From contig JAROAZ010000004.1 in assembly GCA_029432775.1 (NCBI GenBank), forward strand, positions 1-64,000: 64,000 nt of DNA, given 5' to 3'. The translations under genes were made by a program, and so were the position numbers. The notes under the pieces were generated by a model, which worked only from the letters and a program-made list of their open reading frames with translations, ran no database searches and had not been told where the DNA came from. Below are positions 60,931 through 64,000 of this stretch, piece by piece. This DNA is from Pontiellaceae bacterium B12227. Lineage in GTDB: Bacteria > Verrucomicrobiota > Kiritimatiellia > Kiritimatiellales > Pontiellaceae. Numbering within the stretch: the stretch's first letter is position 1; every line of letters begins with the position of its first letter.

Positions 60931-62277
60931 TTATTTAAAGAACGCTTTGCCCAGTGCCTGAACGGCCTTCACGCGATCCTCATCCTTCACGGCAAACATC
61001 ATGCTGATTTCGGAGGCGCCCTGGTTAATCATTTCCAGATTCACACCGGCCTCGCAGAATGCGCCGGTGGCCTTGGCGGCCATTCCCGGCGTGTAGTGCA
61101 TACCTTCGCCCACCACCATCACCATGGAAAGCCCATGCTCGACGGAAATGTTATCGGGTTCCAATTCTGTTTTAATGAGCTCCAGTACGCTCTCTTCTTT
61201 GCCTTCCACCTGATCCGAACGCAGAATCACCGACATATTATCAATACCCGACGGCGTATGCTCGAAGGAGATTTCCTCGTCTTCCAGAATCTGAAGCAGA
61301 CGACGGCCGAATCCGACCTCGCGGTTCATCATATATTTATCGATGTAGATGGAACAGAAACCGTCCGCACTGGAGATACCGACCACCGAACCGTGCTCCG
61401 GCTCGCGCTTCGGCACCACCATGGTTCCCGGGGCGGCGGGATTGTTGGTATTTTTAATGCAGATCGGAATTTCGGCATGTACCGCCGGAATGATGGCTTC
61501 ATCGTGAAACACACCGAATCCGGCATAGGCCAATTCCCGCATTTCGCGGTAGGTCATGCAGTCGATCGCCGGCGGATTATCAATCACGCGCGGGTCCATG
61601 GCACAAACCGAATCCACGTCCGTAAAGTTTTCATACACATCGGCCTTCACGGCCGCTGCCAGAATGGCTCCGGTGATATCGGAACCGCCGCGCGGGAACG
61701 TGGCAACTTCGCCGGCTTTGGTACTACCGAAGAAGCCGGGGAAAATAATAATTTTGTCGTAGTTCTTCAGAGCCGCCAGTTTTGCAAAGGATTCCGGCAG
61801 CACCTCGGCATTGCCGAATTCATCGGAAAGCAGCATCCCAGCATCACCCGGGTTCACATACACGGCAGGAAAGCCGGCTTTAGTGAACGCTTCGGCAATC
61901 ACTTTGGCATTATTGTCTTCACCGGAGGCTTTCATGGTGTCCATGAACTGCAGATCATTGGAATCGCGGTTCTCTATGCGACCACGCAGGTCGGCCTCGA
62001 TGGTCTCAACCACCGCTTCCGGCAAATCCAGATCCTTCTGAATCTCAGCGTAGCGAGCCACCACTTCAAGCAAAGCGGCTTCGCAGTCGGCATTTTCGAG
62101 TACCGTATCGGCCAGCGCAATCAGCAGGTCCGTGACCTTCGTGTCGGCCCCGGTTCGTTTACCCGGCGCGGATACCACCACAATGCGACGGTCCGCATCG
62201 GCTGTGACCACATTAATAATTTTGGAAATCTGTTCCGCGTTAGCAACGGAGGAACCACCGAATTTTACAACTTTCAT
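60931..62277 (-). CDS. lysC: aspartate kinase
   Basis: A 448-residue monofunctional aspartokinase, first step of the Lys/Thr/Met pathway. Kinase start VKFGGSSVANAEQ, PGFFGSTKAGEVATFPRGGSDITGA and two C-terminal ACT domains (SVVGISSADGFCSIYI; MVMVVGEGMHYTPG) for feedback control by amino acids. It is 61 bases downstream of hom, so the pair is probably one operon. Confidence 0.96.
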   Translation of the reverse strand: MKVVKFGGSSVANAEQISKIINVVTADADRRIVVVSAPGKRTGADTKVTDLLIALADTVLENADCEAALLEVVARYAEIQKDLDLPEAVVETIEADLRGRIENRDSNDLQFMDTMKASGEDNNAKVIAEAFTKAGFPAVYVNPGDAGMLLSDEFGNAEVLPESFAKLAALKNYDKIIIFPGFFGSTKAGEVATFPRGGSDITGAILAAAVKADVYENFTDVDSVCAMDPRVIDNPPAIDCMTYREMRELAYAGFGVFHDEAIIPAVHAEIPICIKNTNNPAAPGTMVVPKREPEHGSVVGISSADGFCSIYIDKYMMNREVGFGRRLLQILEDEEISFEHTPSGIDNMSVILRSDQVEGKEESVLELIKTELEPDNISVEHGLSMVMVVGEGMHYTPGMAAKATGAFCEAGVNLEMINQGASEISMMFAVKDEDRVKAVQALGKAFFK

Positions 62278-62338
62278 TTTCTTTCCTTCAGATCGGTCTA
62301 ATCAGACCCATCCGACTGATCAGTCGGATTTAAATATT
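62278..62338. promoter_or_regulatory. Double hairpin between hom and lysC
   Basis: Two adjacent hairpins: GGTCT-AATC-AGACC (62295-62308) and the 18-base perfect palindrome TCCGACTGATCAGTCGGA (62311-62328). Neither has a clear T-run on the minus strand, so they may tune mRNA stability or read-through rather than end transcription. Confidence 0.45.
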
Positions 62339-63640
62339 TTATTCGAAGTCTTCAAGACGCATACGAATCGGTTCGTCGCATGCGACATCCAGTTTGCGGA
62401 TATCTTCCATGGCCGCAACAAACTCAGCTTCTTTAGCTTTGTGCGTCAGGATCACCACCGGAGCCTTACCGTTTTCGTGCGTTTCTTTCTGCACAACAGA
62501 AGCAATGCTGATGTTGTTTGCACCGAAAATATTCATGACCTGCGCCATAGCACCCGGCTGATCTTCCAGGCAGAGGCGAATATAGCAGCGCTTCTCGATG
62601 TTGTCTGCAGAGCAATACTTCAGCGCATCTTTCTGGAGCATCATCGTGACACTGACCGGAACGCCTTTCCCGCTCAGCTTATCGGAAGCGGCTTCCATGA
62701 TGTCGCCGATAACCGCGCTGCCGGTCGGCAGGCGCCCTGCACCGCGTCCGTAGTACATCGTGTCGTCCACAATGTCGCCTTTCACAAAGACGGCATTAAA
62801 GGAATCAGCAACAGAAGCAATCATATGTCCTTTCGGAACGAGTGCCGGCTCAACAGAGAGCTCCACTTCACCGTCATTATCCTTGATAATGGCGAGCAGT
62901 TTAATCTGATAACCCAGCTCATCGGCATTATCGATTTCCGACGCCGCGAGTCCGCGAATACCGATGGTCGGACAGGCCTCCATCGGCACCGGCGCTCCGT
63001 ACGCCATGGAAGCCAGGACCACGGCTTTGTGGGCGGTATCGATTCCATCGATATCGAGATCCGGCGGCGTTTCGGCATAACCAAGCGCCTGGGCATCAGC
63101 CAGAATTTCGTCGAAAGGCAGGCCTTCGCGTTCCATGCGGGTGAGAATGTAGTTACAGGTTCCATTCAGAATGCCGTAGATGCTTTCAATCTGATTGCCG
63201 ATCAGGCCGGCGCGCTGAGAGCGCAGGATTGGAATCCCGCCGCCAACCGCCGCTTCGTAGTAGATTCCGGTATTATTTTCGCGGGCAACTTTGTAGATTT
63301 CCTCTCCGTGATCGGCCAGCAGCGCTTTGTTGGCAGTAATCACCGGCTTGCCCTGCTTGAGAGCCTCAAGTGTAAAGGTGCGGGCAATGGAGGTTCCGCC
63401 GACCAATTCAACGATCAGGTCTACGTTTTCGTCATTTATCACAGACATTGCATCGGTAGTCAGAACCCCTTCTTCAATCGTGATTCCGCGGTCGGTTGTG
63501 ATGTCCAGATCGGCGATTTTTGTAACGACCGGTGTAATGCCGGTTCGTTCAGCCATGAGGGCTCCGTTTTTCTGAATGCCTTCCACTACGCCGGCACCAA
63601 CTGTGCCGAATCCGAGAATTCCGATTTTGATTTCTTTCAT
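62339..63640 (-). CDS. hom: homoserine dehydrogenase
   Basis: A 433-residue NAD(P)-dependent enzyme converting aspartate semialdehyde to homoserine. Rossmann GILGFGTVGAGV at the start, the substrate region GGGIPILRSQRAG and GTCNYIL, and a C-terminal ACT domain (RLCLEDQPGAMAQVMNIFGANNI). ATG 63640 (MKEIKIGILG) is taken; in-frame ATGs upstream add residues unlike the family. Confidence 0.95.
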   Translation of the reverse strand: MKEIKIGILGFGTVGAGVVEGIQKNGALMAERTGITPVVTKIADLDITTDRGITIEEGVLTTDAMSVINDENVDLIVELVGGTSIARTFTLEALKQGKPVITANKALLADHGEEIYKVARENNTGIYYEAAVGGGIPILRSQRAGLIGNQIESIYGILNGTCNYILTRMEREGLPFDEILADAQALGYAETPPDLDIDGIDTAHKAVVLASMAYGAPVPMEACPTIGIRGLAASEIDNADELGYQIKLLAIIKDNDGEVELSVEPALVPKGHMIASVADSFNAVFVKGDIVDDTMYYGRGAGRLPTGSAVIGDIMEAASDKLSGKGVPVSVTMMLQKDALKYCSADNIEKRCYIRLCLEDQPGAMAQVMNIFGANNISIASVVQKETHENGKAPVVILTHKAKEAEFVAAMEDIRKLDVACDEPIRMRLEDFE

Positions 63641-63724
63641 TATATCCATTCCTGTTTCTAAAAAATGAAGCGCAACCATAGCCATTTGCCCTTTTGACTC
63701 AAGCCAAATCACCCACATTAAAAA

Positions 63725-63749
63725 GGGGTTCCAATGATTGGAACCCCTA
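63725..63749. terminator. Extended palindrome hairpin upstream of hom
   Basis: The perfect palindrome TTCCAATGATTGGAAC (63729-63744) lengthened to AGGGG/CCCCT arms, giving an 11-bp stem. On the minus strand it is followed by TTTTTAA, so it should terminate the gene at the right edge. Confidence 0.82.
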
Positions 63750-63771
63750 CTGATTTGATCCGATTATCCGT

Positions 63772-64000
63772 CTAGTAATAGCGCTTCGGACCAGATGGAT
63801 GCACGCGGGTGCATGTATCGTCGAAATAACGGCCGATCGGAATTTTCTTCAAGTTTTCCAGATTTTCATACAACCAGTCATTCGAGGCGGCATACTGGAT
63901 AATTTCCCCCCTGATATCCGTTACAGTGATCAGATAGCCCATATATTTCTGACCATAGTTATTCGAATGCATGGAGTAGTTCATGGTTTCCACCGTTCGC
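63772..64000 (-). CDS. uncharacterised protein, C-terminal part (5' end may lie outside the window)
   Basis: At least 73 residues, with two in-frame ATGs and a GTG near the right edge and no upstream stop before the window ends. The end is DDTCTRVHPSGPKRYY, with an aromatic region (YLITVTDIRGEIIQYAASNDW). No family is recognised. Terminated by the hairpin at 63725-63749. Confidence 0.6.
   Translation of the reverse strand, partial: RTVETMNYSMHSNNYGQKYMGYLITVTDIRGEIIQYAASNDWLYENLENLKKIPIGRYFDDTCTRVHPSGPKRYY

Noticed and set aside
62278-62338. Lysine riboswitch before lysC
   Set aside because: The gap is only 61 bases, far too short for the lysine aptamer, and shows only two simple hairpins.
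60895-63661. Very long open frames on the plus strand opposite lysC and hom
   Set aside because: They mirror the codon pattern of the two well-recognised minus-strand enzymes, lack ribosome sites and family resemblance.
4287-63744. CRISPR array as an explanation for the repeated palindrome
   Set aside because: Copies are scattered over the whole window at irregular distances, inside genes, with no regular spacers or cas genes.

Overview
The window looks like one chromosomal stretch of a Gram-negative bacterium with an outer membrane. Supporting genes are PagL-like and LolA-like proteins, lipoproteins with lipoboxes, LpxL/PlsC-type acyltransferases and beta-barrel proteins. The mixture of genes (SLC6 transporter, PilT with a tail, PocR-AraC regulator, arylpolyene-type cluster rich in radical SAM enzymes) and a striking iterated palindrome suggest a member of the PVC group, perhaps Kiritimatiellota. 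That placement is an inference from gene content; no rRNA or other phylogenetic marker was compared.

Layout. 0.4-8.2 kb: SLC6 symporter, infA, acs, a PilT-like ATPase and a hybrid histidine kinase, all on the minus strand. 8.4 kb: tRNA-Val(GAC) with its own promoter and terminator. 8.6-36.7 kb: a large, mostly minus-strand lipid/polyketide-type gene cluster. Its long arm (29.8 to 8.6 kb) is packed with 4-8 base stop/start overlaps. It encodes an ACP broken by an amber codon, a PlsC acyltransferase, a PaaK-like ligase, a radical SAM/SPASM protein fused to a hotdog dehydratase, LolA, an MMPL exporter, a DUF3261 lipoprotein, an ApeI-type dehydratase, a thioesterase, a ketosynthase with a cysteine-less partner, a condensation-like acyltransferase, an ACP, a flavoprotein, an acyl-AMP ligase, two B12-type radical SAM enzymes, a GT2 glycosyltransferase, an LpxL-like acyltransferase, an ACP, and another ketosynthase with a cysteine-less partner. 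A second arm (36.7 to 32 kb) adds FabG, a phytoene-dehydrogenase-like flavoprotein, a third ketosynthase and small lipoproteins. A PagL-like protein and a third B12-type radical SAM enzyme lie between the arms on the plus strand.

36.8-40 kb: lipase-like lipoprotein, outer-membrane barrel and a PocR-AraC regulator divergent from galK-galE (40-42.3 kb). 42.7-49.1 kb: transglutaminase-like protein, VF530-type protein, a non-coding region holding a duplicated unit, glutamine cyclotransferase, RapA-like ATPase and RlmA. 49.2-64 kb: lysS, tsaD, an LPP20-like lipoprotein, a glycosyltransferase, an Ldh2-type dehydrogenase, DUF2164, PhnA-like, ROK regulator, tatA, lipoproteins, an LpxL-like acyltransferase, an SDR, and lysC with hom.

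How the genes fit together. The cluster contains nearly the full arylpolyene toolkit: ketosynthases with chain-length-factor-like partners, ApeI/ApeP-type dehydratases, a ketoreductase, ACPs, ligases, GT2 plus LPLAT, LolA/MMPL/DUF3261 export and a thioesterase. It also has four radical SAM proteins and a carotenoid-desaturase-like flavoprotein. That addition recalls the gene sets proposed for ladderane lipids in anammox bacteria. I see no aromatic ammonia lyase or methyltransferase, so the starter unit is unknown. My inference is an exported, membrane-anchored polyene-like or otherwise modified acyl lipid of undescribed structure.

Throughout the window, in genes and between them, a 15-base palindrome TTCCAA-N3-TTGGAA recurs (22 perfect copies, about 19 near copies). 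Roughly 0.004 would be expected by chance at even base composition.
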